From NCBI GenBank assembly GCA_964565935.1, contig CAZMGW010000001.1:1-64000 (forward strand): a stretch of DNA of 64,000 bases. The letters run 5' to 3'. The DNA is from JBAXAM01 sp964565935. Its GTDB lineage: Bacteria > Pseudomonadota > Gammaproteobacteria > UBA9339. Each line of letters begins with the position of its first letter. Position 1 is the stretch's first letter. Under the pieces are notes generated by a model. That model was not told the DNA's origin, ran no database searches, and saw only the letters and a program-made list of their open reading frames with translations. The position numbers and the translations under genes were made by a program. This document shows positions 56,942-64,000 of this stretch, in pieces.

Positions 56942-56975
56942 ATTATTAAATTTCGTTTAATGGAAACAAGTTTAC

Positions 56976-58415
56976 TTAAAAAGCCTTAAATTTTCTATAA
57001 GCAAAAATCACCATTTTTAGCAAAAGCCATCCATGACTAAACCTAGAAATTTGAGTACTGCCATAAGTACGCGCAGCATATCGTACGGGAATTTCTTTGA
57101 CCTTTAAATTTAATTTGCTAGCCCCAAAAATAAGATCAAAATCCCCAAAAGGATCAAACTCCCCAAAATAACCTCTGTTTTCCGCTATTTTTAAGTAATG
57201 CTCTTTTTTAAGAGCTTTGGTACCGCATAAAGTATCGGTGAATCTTTGGTTAAGCAGGTAGCAAAAAAGCCAAGAAAACACCTTATTTGCTAATAAGTTC
57301 AAAAACTGCATAGCTTGATTTTCCATAGGATAAATCAAACGCGTTCCATTGATAAATTCCCCCTTGCCACTAACCAATATATTATAAAACTTTGGCATGT
57401 CTTCTGGCGGGGTCGTTAAATCTGCATCAAGTATAATTAAAACATCACCGCTAGCATGCGAAAAAGCCGTTCTAACAGCATCTCCTTTCCCCTTCCCTTG
57501 CTGTTCAATGACTTTAATATCGTACTGGGGATAATTATTTATTACTTTCTTGATTTCATCTAATGTTCCATCCTGACTATGCCCTTCAACAAACAAAATC
57601 TCTAGTTTAGGACAAAAACGAGGAAGTCTATTAATGGCTGCTTCTATATTGCCTTTTTCATTGCGACAGGGAATAACAACAGTGGCAGATAACTGTTCCA
57701 TGTTTACTGGATTAGGCTCTAATCTAGCAACCACATAATTTCGCAAACAACAACTTCTGATTATAGGAAGAGGAGCAACCCACCTATTAATAAAAGAACC
57801 AATCCCCAGCAATCTTTTTGGAATAAGTTGGCGCCACTCTCGTTTTATTGGTTCAAAACCCGACAGCTGTAACAGATTGGCAATATCTTCCATTGACAAA
57901 TAGTTGTGTTGTCCTGATGGCATTTTAAGATTTGCATATTCGGCAAAGTTTAAAATAGTTTCCCACCAAGGATTAAAATACGAAATAACAACTCTTGTTT
58001 CCGGTGAACAAAGTGTCCTTAGATTTTCTAAAGTTGTCTGGCAATCATCGACAAAACCTATGGTATCTGACATAAGAATTATATCAAATAGGCCCATTTC
58101 CTTTAGAGACGCCAAAAATACTTTGTCTTCAATATCGCCTTCGAAAAATTTTAACCGAGGATGACGCTCCTTAGCAAAGTTTATCATTTCTTTACCAATG
58201 TCAATACCAACTCCTACAGAAGGATTTAAGGCGGCAAGATGTTCTCCTATTCCACATCCCACATCCAATATTTTTAGATTTTGTGGAATAAGAAAACGAA
58301 GATATTCAATATCTTCGGCATGAAAATACCTATTTTTCTCTAGCCAATAAATTCTTTCTGCTGCAAATTTATTGCTAGTATCGACAACACATTGTTTCCG
58401 TTTGCTATAATTCAA
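56976..58415 (-). CDS. fusion of SAM methyltransferase and family 2 glycosyltransferase
   Basis: 479 residues with two domains. Residues about 45-215: methyltransferase with ILDVGCGIGEHLA, GVGIDIGKEM and IILMSDTIGF. Residues about 238-479: GT-A glycosyltransferase family 2, with VVIPCRNEKGNIEAAI, EGHSQDGTLDEI, the metal-binding DAD in LILDADLTTP and the GTKAL segment of the DPM/ArnC-like group. That group makes polyprenyl-phosphate sugars, which would suit the GT-C-like proteins here. The frame is continuous with no sign of error. Confidence 0.87.
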   Translation of the reverse strand: MNYSKRKQCVVDTSNKFAAERIYWLEKNRYFHAEDIEYLRFLIPQNLKILDVGCGIGEHLAALNPSVGVGIDIGKEMINFAKERHPRLKFFEGDIEDKVFLASLKEMGLFDIILMSDTIGFVDDCQTTLENLRTLCSPETRVVISYFNPWWETILNFAEYANLKMPSGQHNYLSMEDIANLLQLSGFEPIKREWRQLIPKRLLGIGSFINRWVAPLPIIRSCCLRNYVVARLEPNPVNMEQLSATVVIPCRNEKGNIEAAINRLPRFCPKLEILFVEGHSQDGTLDEIKKVINNYPQYDIKVIEQQGKGKGDAVRTAFSHASGDVLIILDADLTTPPEDMPKFYNILVSGKGEFINGTRLIYPMENQAMQFLNLLANKVFSWLFCYLLNQRFTDTLCGTKALKKEHYLKIAENRGYFGEFDPFGDFDLIFGASKLNLKVKEIPVRYAARTYGSTQISRFSHGWLLLKMVIFAYRKFKAF

Positions 58416-58486
58416 AACCGTAATCCTCCCTCAAATTTTCGTAAACAAAAACTAGATTTAGTATAGACCAATCTTTAAATGCCCCC

Positions 58487-59428
58487 TTATTGTTCCACCT
58501 CCTGTAGAAACCAGGTATAGGTCTTTTGTAGACCTTCATACAAAGATGTTTTTGGTGACCATCCTAGTGATAACAATTTAGAGACATTAAGAAGTTTTCT
58601 AGGCGTTCCATCAGGCTTTCCTGCATCAAAATCAAGAAACCCCTTATATCCAATAACTTCAGAAATCATTAAAGCCAGCTCACGTATCGTACAATCCAAC
58701 CCAGTACCAATATTTATAGGATCAGGAGATGAATACACCTTACATAGATAAACAAGGGCGTCAGCAAGATCATCAACAAACAAAAATTCACGTTTTGGGG
58801 TTCCGCTACCCCAAACTAAAACTCGAGATTCACCTTTGCGTTTTGCTTCATGAATTTTTAATATAAGAGCAGGAACAACATGACTAAGATCCACATGAAA
58901 TAAATCTCCTAACCCATATAAGTTTGTTGGCATAACAGATATAAAATCACAACCGTACTGCTTACGATAAGCTTGGCACAATTTTATTCCCGCGATCTTA
59001 GCAATAGCATAACTTTCATTGGTGGGCTCAAGAGAACCTGTTAATAACTCAGATTCTGATATGGGCTGCTGAGCATATTTAGGATAAATACAAGAAGACC
59101 CTAAAAAAACAACTTTTTTTACACCAATCTCATAGGCAGTATGAATAATATTAGCTTCAATTAATATATTATTGTATAAGAATTCAGCTGGGTATGTAGC
59201 ATTAGCTAGAATGCCTCCAACTTTTGCGGCTGCAAGAAAAATGATTTCAGGTTTATTGTCCCTCATCCATTTTTCAGTTTGCTCTTGCCGACACAAATCA
59301 AGATGTGCTCGATCGGCTGTAAGTATAATGCAGTTTTCTTCTTGAAGTCTGCGGACTAAGGCAGAACCGACCATTCCGTGATGCCCAGCAACCCAAACTT
59401 TTTTATTAATCAAAGAGAGTTTAGTCAT
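58487..59428 (-). CDS. fcl: GDP-L-fucose synthase (GDP-4-keto-6-deoxymannose 3,5-epimerase/4-reductase)
   Basis: 313 residues. VAGHHGMVGSALVRRL NADP site, AAAKVGGILAN, GSSCIYPKYAQQPI, SYAIAKIAG with catalytic Tyr/Lys, and PTNLYG. Completes GDP-L-fucose synthesis from the Gmd product. Overlaps gmd by 8 bases, a usual coupling for this pair. Confidence 0.95.
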   Translation of the reverse strand: MTKLSLINKKVWVAGHHGMVGSALVRRLQEENCIILTADRAHLDLCRQEQTEKWMRDNKPEIIFLAAAKVGGILANATYPAEFLYNNILIEANIIHTAYEIGVKKVVFLGSSCIYPKYAQQPISESELLTGSLEPTNESYAIAKIAGIKLCQAYRKQYGCDFISVMPTNLYGLGDLFHVDLSHVVPALILKIHEAKRKGESRVLVWGSGTPKREFLFVDDLADALVYLCKVYSSPDPINIGTGLDCTIRELALMISEVIGYKGFLDFDAGKPDGTPRKLLNVSKLLSLGWSPKTSLYEGLQKTYTWFLQEVEQ

Positions 59429-60515
59429 GCCAATTACGCCGATTGCGCTCTAATTCAATAACTCTCATATCTTCTTTAACCATTTCTTGAACTAAATCAT
59501 TAAAAGAAGTCTTGCTTTCCCAACCTAATATTCTCTTGGCTTTCGTCGGATCTCCAAGAAGCGAATCAACTTCTGTTGGCCTAAAATATCGTTGATCTAT
59601 CTTTACAAGAACATCCCCTGTTTTAGAATCCACTCCTTGTTCCTGCATACCACCACCCCTCCATTCAACTGATCTACCAACAACAGAAAAAGCAATTTCA
59701 ACAAATTCTCTAACAGAATGAGTTTCTCCTGTTGCCAAAACATAATCATCAGGGTTTTTTTGTTGGAGCATTAACCACATACCTTCTGCATAGTCTTTTG
59801 CATGACCCCAATCGCGTTTCGCATCGAGATTACCAAGGTAAATGCAACTTTGATATCCCCTTTCAATTGAAGCAATTCCTCTAGTGATCTTACGAGTCAC
59901 AAAAGTCTCTCCTCTTAAAGGACTTTCATGATTAAATAAGATTCCATTTGATGCGTGAATATTGTAGGCCTCTCGATAGTTCACAACGATCCAATATGCA
60001 TAAACTTTGGCAGCAGCATAAGGGCTTCTGGGGTAAAACGGGGTTGTTTCTTTTTGAGGAACCTGCTGTACTTTACCAAACATTTCAGAAGTAGAAGCTT
60101 GATAAAATTTGGTTTTTTGTTCTAAACCTAAAATTCTTATAGCCTCCAACACTCTCAAGACTCCTAAAGCATCTGCATTGGCGGTATATTCAGCCGTCTC
60201 AAAGCTAACTTGAACATGGCTTTGAGCAGCCAAATTATAAATTTCTGTAGGCTTCGTTTCTTGGATAATCCGTATTAAATTAGTTGCATCTGTCATATCA
60301 CCATAGTGAAGAAAGAAGCGAAGTTTATTATTCATATGAGGATCTTCATATAAAGCATCAACCCTTTCTGTATTGAATGAAGATGACCTGCGTTTAATAC
60401 CATGAACAACATACCCTTTATCAAGTAAAAACCGAGCCAAATATGCCCCATCTTGCCCGGTTACTCCTGTAATAAGAGCCACTTTTGTTGATTCTGGAGA
60501 ATGGAATTCTTTCAT
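59421..60515 (-). CDS. gmd: GDP-mannose 4,6-dehydratase
   Basis: 364 residues. ITGVTGQDGAYLARFLL, GIKRRSSSFNT, HYGDMTDATNL, STSEMFGKVQ and PRSPYAAAKVYAYW with catalytic Tyr/Lys, NHESPLRGETFVTRKI. Converts GDP-mannose from ManC to GDP-4-keto-6-deoxymannose. It is the first gene of the rightmost minus-strand part of the glycan island and is divergent from purB across 155 bases. Confidence 0.96.
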   Translation of the reverse strand: MKEFHSPESTKVALITGVTGQDGAYLARFLLDKGYVVHGIKRRSSSFNTERVDALYEDPHMNNKLRFFLHYGDMTDATNLIRIIQETKPTEIYNLAAQSHVQVSFETAEYTANADALGVLRVLEAIRILGLEQKTKFYQASTSEMFGKVQQVPQKETTPFYPRSPYAAAKVYAYWIVVNYREAYNIHASNGILFNHESPLRGETFVTRKITRGIASIERGYQSCIYLGNLDAKRDWGHAKDYAEGMWLMLQQKNPDDYVLATGETHSVREFVEIAFSVVGRSVEWRGGGMQEQGVDSKTGDVLVKIDQRYFRPTEVDSLLGDPTKAKRILGWESKTSFNDLVQEMVKEDMRVIELERNRRNWHD

Positions 60516-60629
60516 AAGAAACTATCCTAATTACCTATATTTATTCTAATATAAGCCTCATTAAACCATATAACATGATTTTTTCCAATTTCCGTTAAGT
60601 GTTAACTCGCCATTTCTGTTTTTCTGCCT

Positions 60630-60635
60630 TATAAT
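60630..60635 (+). promoter_or_regulatory. candidate -10 box of purB
   Basis: A perfect TATAAT lies 35 bases before the ATG of purB. The bases at -35 spacing (TCGCCA region) are not consensus-like, so this is a partial promoter call. Confidence 0.35.
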
Positions 60636-60670
60636 ACAAAAACATAAATCAACAATTTGGATAAATCCGT

Positions 60671-62044
60671 ATGAATTTATCATCTCTCACAGCACTAGGA
60701 CCACTTGATGGCCGCTATAAAGAACAATTAACTGAAGTTGCCCCTATGTTCAGCGAATTAAATTTAATTTTGGTACGGCTGGCTATCGAAATACAGTGGC
60801 TTGAGACTTTGGCGAGCGAGCCAAAAATCAAAGAAATCAAATCCTTAGACAAAGAAAATTTAAAATTCTTGCGCAATTTAATTGAAAAATTTGACGAAAA
60901 AGATGTTTTGCGCATTAAAGAGTTAGAAAAACAAACCAATCATGACGTCAAAGCGATTGAATATTTTCTCAAAGAAAAGCTCTCAACAAACAAAAAATTA
61001 AAATATTATCAAGAGGTTGTGCATTTTGGCTGCACTTCTGATGATATCAATAACTTAAGCTATGCGGTAATACTATCCAAGACACGTGATGACATATTGC
61101 TGCCATTTATGAAAAAAACCATATCACAATTGGAGAAAATGGCACATAGCTATGCCCAAACCCCAATGCTTGCACGCACTCATGGGCAAGCAGCCACTCC
61201 AACCACTCTTGGCAAAGAAATGGCCAATTTCACTTACCGCCTAGCCAGGCAGTTCGACTATTTGCTTACCACCCCAATTCTAGGCAAATTCAACGGGGCT
61301 GTTGGCAATTTTAATGCGCATGTTGTTGCTTATCCTGAGATCGATTGGCCCAAAATATGCCAAAAATTTGTTGAGCAATTCGGCCTTGAATGGAATCCCT
61401 ACACCACCCAAATTGAACCCCATGACTGGATAGCCGAATATTGCGACGTTTTAGCACGTTTTAACACCATTCTTACCGGTCTTTGCCGTGATATCTGGGG
61501 TTATATTTCGATAGGCTACTTCAAACAAAAAGCAAAAGCTGGCGAAGTTGGATCATCAACCATGCCACACAAAATTAACCCAATCGATTTTGAAAATGCC
61601 GAAGGTAATCTTGGAATTGCAAATGCCCTGCTACAGCATTTTTCAAGCAAGCTGCCGATTTCACGCTGGCAAAGGGATTTGACTGATTCGACCGTGATGC
61701 GCAATTTAGGAGTGGCAATTGGACATTCTGTTTTGGCATATAAATCGCTACTCAAGGGATTAAATAAGCTTGAAGTCGATAATATCACCATCAAAAAAGA
61801 CCTCGATAATCACTGGGAAGTTTTAGCAGAAGCAATTCAAACCGTGATGCGCCGTTATAACGTTGAAGCACCATATGAAAAAATGAAGGCTTTGACTCGC
61901 GGGCAAAAACTCGATCAAAAAACGTTGCACAAGTTCATTAATGCATTAAAAATACCAAAAGAAGCCAAGCAAAGATTGCTTAAACTCACACCACAAAATT
62001 ACCTTGGCAAGGCATGTGAGTTGGCGAGGAAAGTTGAGTTTTAA
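60671..62044 (+). CDS. purB: adenylosuccinate lyase
   Basis: 457 residues of the gamma/betaproteobacterial PurB type, readily aligned with E. coli PurB: LTALGPLDGRY at the start, TNHDVKAIEYFLKE, CTSDDINNLSYA, ARTHGQAATPTTLGKEMA, and the fumarase-superfamily signature GSSTMPHKINPIDFENAEG. Acts twice in purine synthesis, releasing fumarate from SAICAR and from adenylosuccinate. It is the right-hand housekeeping border of the glycan island. Confidence 0.97.
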   Translation: MNLSSLTALGPLDGRYKEQLTEVAPMFSELNLILVRLAIEIQWLETLASEPKIKEIKSLDKENLKFLRNLIEKFDEKDVLRIKELEKQTNHDVKAIEYFLKEKLSTNKKLKYYQEVVHFGCTSDDINNLSYAVILSKTRDDILLPFMKKTISQLEKMAHSYAQTPMLARTHGQAATPTTLGKEMANFTYRLARQFDYLLTTPILGKFNGAVGNFNAHVVAYPEIDWPKICQKFVEQFGLEWNPYTTQIEPHDWIAEYCDVLARFNTILTGLCRDIWGYISIGYFKQKAKAGEVGSSTMPHKINPIDFENAEGNLGIANALLQHFSSKLPISRWQRDLTDSTVMRNLGVAIGHSVLAYKSLLKGLNKLEVDNITIKKDLDNHWEVLAEAIQTVMRRYNVEAPYEKMKALTRGQKLDQKTLHKFINALKIPKEAKQRLLKLTPQNYLGKACELARKVEF

Positions 62045-62075
62045 ATATTATGTTGTTAATAAAGTAGCGCAGCAT

Positions 62076-62186
62076 GTGCATCCGAGACGATATTGTTTTG
62101 GGGCGCTATGAGGAAGGATGCCGAATGCGAGCCTACATGGAAGCACATTCACGGCGTCCCAAAAACAATATCGTCGAGCGGTGCAC
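62076..62186. repeat. large foldable palindromic element between purB and the tyrosine recombinase
   Basis: Perfect 14-base arms GACGATATTGTTTT (62086-62099) and AAAACAATATCGTC (62162-62175), extended inward by GGG/CCC after one bulged base and outward by GTGCA/TGCAC (62076-62080, 62182-62186). Inside, GCCGAATG and CATTCACGGC form a second stem. The element is richer in G+C than its flanks. The in-frame extension of the recombinase reading frame up to 62118 would be translated from it, which is why I do not use that start. Confidence 0.75.
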
Positions 62187-62219
62187 AAAGCTCGCGCGAT
62201 TAATGAGACTGTTCTAATT

Positions 62220-63476
62220 ATGTCCAATGAAAAAACCATACCTAAACCACTATTTGATACTATCGACAACATCAACGAGCCAACACCAGATTGTGTTAAA
62301 TCATATTTAAAATCGATAGACCTTCCTGGAGTCGAACAAGAATTTGAGCTTAGCCGCAAATTCCTGGATAGTTATAGCGGCTCTAATGACACGTTTAATG
62401 CCTATCGTCGCGAGATCGAGCGTTTTTTACATTGGTGCTGGCTGATTACTGGCAAGACCATTAAAAACATCGATCGCAACGATATCAAACACTACTTTGA
62501 TTTTTCGCAACAACCTCTAACCAGTTGGATCTCAACCAAAAACATTCACCGCTTCATTATTAAAGATGGCATTAAAATCCACAACCCCGAGTGGCGGCCG
62601 TTTGTTGTCAGAATTTCTAAAGCCGAGCACAAACACGGCAAAATTCCCAACAGAAATGAATATAATTTAAGCAATAATTCAATTGCCGCTTTAATCGCTG
62701 TTTTAAGTACTTTTTTTACTTTTTTACAACAAGAAAGTTATATTGAAGTTAACCCAGTACAATTAGTACGCCAAAAAAGTCGCTATATTCAAAAGCAACA
62801 AACCCACAAAGTCACGCGCAAACTAAGTCAATTACAATGGCAATACGTGATTGAAAATATCGAGACCCTCGCTGACTCAGATCCTAAATTTGAACGCCAT
62901 TTATTTTTAATGGCAATTTTTTATTTACTGGGTCTGCGCATTTCTGAGGTTGCTGCTTCGCAAAATCATACTCCAGTTATGTCGGATTTTGCGCCGGACA
63001 AAAATAGCCGTTGGTGGTTCACTACTATTGGTAAAGGTAATAAAGTTCGCGATGTTGCGGTGCCAGACGTTTTACTGGAAGCCTTAAAACGCTATCGCAT
63101 AAGTTGTAATTTGCCACCGTTACCATCACGAGGAGAATCCACACCGCTATTTGGCAAAGAACGTGGCCATGGAAATTTAGGAACCAGGCAAGTGCGCAAT
63201 CTAGTACAACAGTGTTTTGATTATGCAATCGCAAATTTACGCAAAGCGAACAAAGAAGATGCTGCCCAAGATTTAGAAACAGCAACCGTACATTGGCTAA
63301 GACACACCGCGATTTCCGCTGATGTTGAACACCGACCGCGCGAACACGTCCGTGATGACGCTGGCCACGAAAGCTCGACTGTTACTGATCGCTACATTGA
63401 TATCGATCGAATCGCGCGCCATGATTCAGCGCGGGATAAACAGTTAAAAATATCTAACATAAAGAGGCAACCATGA
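62220..63476 (+). CDS. tyrosine recombinase / site-specific integrase
   Basis: 418 residues from the ATG at 62220 (MSNEKTIPK); the open frame extends to 62118 but only through the palindromic element. All catalytic residues of the family are visible: Arg240 (LGLRISEV), Lys272 (GKGNK), His358 and Arg361 (HWLRHT), His383 (GHES) and Tyr392 (DRYIDID). The N-terminal half resembles a core-binding domain (NAYRREIERFLHWC). No tRNA gene or phage gene is near, so it is either a solitary integrase or has a chromosomal role. It overlaps fosA by 4 bases. Confidence 0.9.
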   Translation: MSNEKTIPKPLFDTIDNINEPTPDCVKSYLKSIDLPGVEQEFELSRKFLDSYSGSNDTFNAYRREIERFLHWCWLITGKTIKNIDRNDIKHYFDFSQQPLTSWISTKNIHRFIIKDGIKIHNPEWRPFVVRISKAEHKHGKIPNRNEYNLSNNSIAALIAVLSTFFTFLQQESYIEVNPVQLVRQKSRYIQKQQTHKVTRKLSQLQWQYVIENIETLADSDPKFERHLFLMAIFYLLGLRISEVAASQNHTPVMSDFAPDKNSRWWFTTIGKGNKVRDVAVPDVLLEALKRYRISCNLPPLPSRGESTPLFGKERGHGNLGTRQVRNLVQQCFDYAIANLRKANKEDAAQDLETATVHWLRHTAISADVEHRPREHVRDDAGHESSTVTDRYIDIDRIARHDSARDKQLKISNIKRQP

Positions 63477-63883
63477 TCACCTCGATGAATCATATCACTC
63501 TTGCTGTTAGTGATATTAAACGCTCTTTTGATTTTTATCGTGATATTTTAGGTTTAAAACCACTGTGTAGCTGGGATAGCGGCGCCTACTTTTTAGTCGG
63601 CGATTTTTGGTTTTGCTTAAACACCGATCCCAACGTGCGCCCTGATCCAAGCTACACCCATTACGCATTTTCGGTAACCCAAGAAGATTTTCAATCGTTA
63701 AGTCAGCGCATTATTTCCTCTGGCGCCAAGATCTTCAAACAAAACACCTCTGAAGGTAATTCACTATATTTTCTCGATCCAGATGGCCATAAACTAGAAA
63801 TCCATATCGGTGATTGGCAATCAAGAATTGCCGCAAAAAAACAAGATGCTGGCCTTTGGCAAAATATAAAGTGGTTTATATGA
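63473..63883 (+). CDS. fosA: FosA-type fosfomycin glutathione transferase (VOC family)
   Basis: 136 residues, very similar by eye to FosA. The metal ligands correspond to His7, His63 and Glu109; Thr9, Lys89, Ser93, Ser97, Tyr99 and Arg118 match known substrate or K+ site positions with a one-residue offset; the segment SEGNSLYFLDPDGHKLE is nearly the FosA consensus. It would open the fosfomycin epoxide with glutathione. The start overlaps the recombinase stop (ATGA), so they are co-transcribed. Ends before a hairpin terminator. Whether it gives resistance cannot be read from sequence. Confidence 0.9.
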   Translation: MITSMNHITLAVSDIKRSFDFYRDILGLKPLCSWDSGAYFLVGDFWFCLNTDPNVRPDPSYTHYAFSVTQEDFQSLSQRIISSGAKIFKQNTSEGNSLYFLDPDGHKLEIHIGDWQSRIAAKKQDAGLWQNIKWFI

Positions 63884-63891
63884 CTTAAATT

Positions 63892-63938
63892 AAAAAAGCA
63901 AAAGGGCCCCGCCATCCCCAACTCCTTTGCTGATTTTT
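63892..63938. terminator. bidirectional rho-independent terminator
   Basis: Stem AGCAAAAGG (63897-63905) with CCTTTGCT (63924-63931), one bulged A, around an 18-base G+C-rich loop. T5 follows on the plus strand (63934-63938) and six As precede it (63892-63897), giving a T6 run on the minus strand. It can end transcription from fosA and from the minus-strand gene to its right. Confidence 0.75.
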
Positions 63939-64000
63939 ACTTGTTCATACCCTCATAATGCTGCGCATATTTGTCCAAAAGAGCACGAATCATTACCTGA
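63937..64000 (-). CDS. 3' end of an unidentified minus-strand gene (cut by the window)
   Basis: A minus-strand frame enters from beyond 64000 and ends at a TAA (63937-63939), giving the last 20 residues QVMIRALLDKYAQHYEGMNK. The hairpin terminator lies right behind the stop, which supports a real gene end. The product cannot be identified from this piece. Confidence 0.5.
   Translation of the reverse strand, partial: QVMIRALLDKYAQHYEGMNK

Noticed and set aside
62118..62219. N-terminal extension of the recombinase frame
   Set aside because: Encoded entirely by the palindromic element and its edge; the conserved protein starts at the ATG at 62220.
1..64000. CRISPR arrays, tRNA, rRNA genes, insertion sequences, prophage
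   Set aside because: I looked for regularly spaced direct repeats, cloverleaf-like sequences, transposase motifs and phage genes and saw none apart from the single tyrosine recombinase.

Overview
The window looks like a chromosomal segment of an A+T-rich gammaproteobacterium. PurB is of the long gamma/betaproteobacterial type, and UvrB, HtpG and the P. aeruginosa-like sugar enzymes (WbpP, WbpB/D/E, WbpG types) fit that. Foldable palindromic repeats running into reading frames, isolated housekeeping genes and low G+C are reminiscent of host-associated Legionellales/Coxiellaceae-like lineages, but this placement is an inference from sequence reading only; no database was searched.

Layout. 1-10.4 kb holds housekeeping and miscellaneous genes: uvrB (+), then on the minus strand a secreted LD-carboxypeptidase, htpG, and a small set made of an AdoHcyase-like protein with two tandem PlsC-type acyltransferases. 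An orphan DUF4143-type ATPase (+) and a dicarboxylate/amino-acid symporter (-) follow. From 10.5 to 60.5 kb there is one very large surface-glycan biosynthesis island in several transcription blocks. Block A (minus, 22.8 to 10.5 kb): asnB, GT4, tviB, tviC/wbpP, PglC-like phosphoglycosyl transferase, aldo/keto reductase, a TPP-dependent E1 alpha/beta pair, a WbpM-like 4,6-dehydratase and ugd. Block B: a lone plus-strand GT4 (23.4-24.6 kb), then UDP-glucuronate 4-epimerase, GT4 and asnB on minus. Block C (plus, 29.0-50.3 kb) opens with a MarR-type EPS regulator and an RfaH-like antiterminator, followed by a PglK-like flippase, epimerase, aminotransferases, methyltransferases, a third asnB, the HisH/HisF/WbpG amidination module, glycosyltransferases and NodB-like proteins. 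Block D (minus, 60.5-50.3 kb): gmd, fcl, an MT-GT2 fusion, methyltransferase, GT-C-like membrane protein and manC, then wbpE, wbpB and wbpD. purB, a tyrosine recombinase and a fosA gene end the window, followed by the 3' tip of an unknown minus-strand gene.

How it works together. The genes predict UDP-GlcA and UDP-GalA (ugd plus glucuronate epimerase), UDP-GlcNAcA and UDP-GalNAcA (tviB, tviC), a 3-acetamido uronic acid (wbpB, wbpE, wbpD) that can be converted to an acetamidino sugar (wbpG with hisH/hisF), GDP-L-fucose (manC, gmd, fcl; phosphomannomutase is not in the window) and a 4-keto-6-deoxy sugar (WbpM-like) that may be branched by the E1 pair. Three AsnB-type amidotransferases could amidate the uronic acids. 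PglC-like initiation and PglK-like ABC flipping suggest assembly on undecaprenyl phosphate. I recognise no Wzx, Wzy, Wzz, oligosaccharyltransferase or ligase with confidence; two GT-C-like membrane proteins are the candidates for late steps.

Most noteworthy: two genes in block C are broken at homopolymer runs (G7 in a glycosyltransferase, T8 in a deacetylase), which means phase variation, decay or sequencing error; palindromic elements sit at both ends of the glycan island, one of them supplying the last codons of ugd and the other lying directly before the tyrosine recombinase; and the E1 pair without E2/E3 may be a sugar-branching system.
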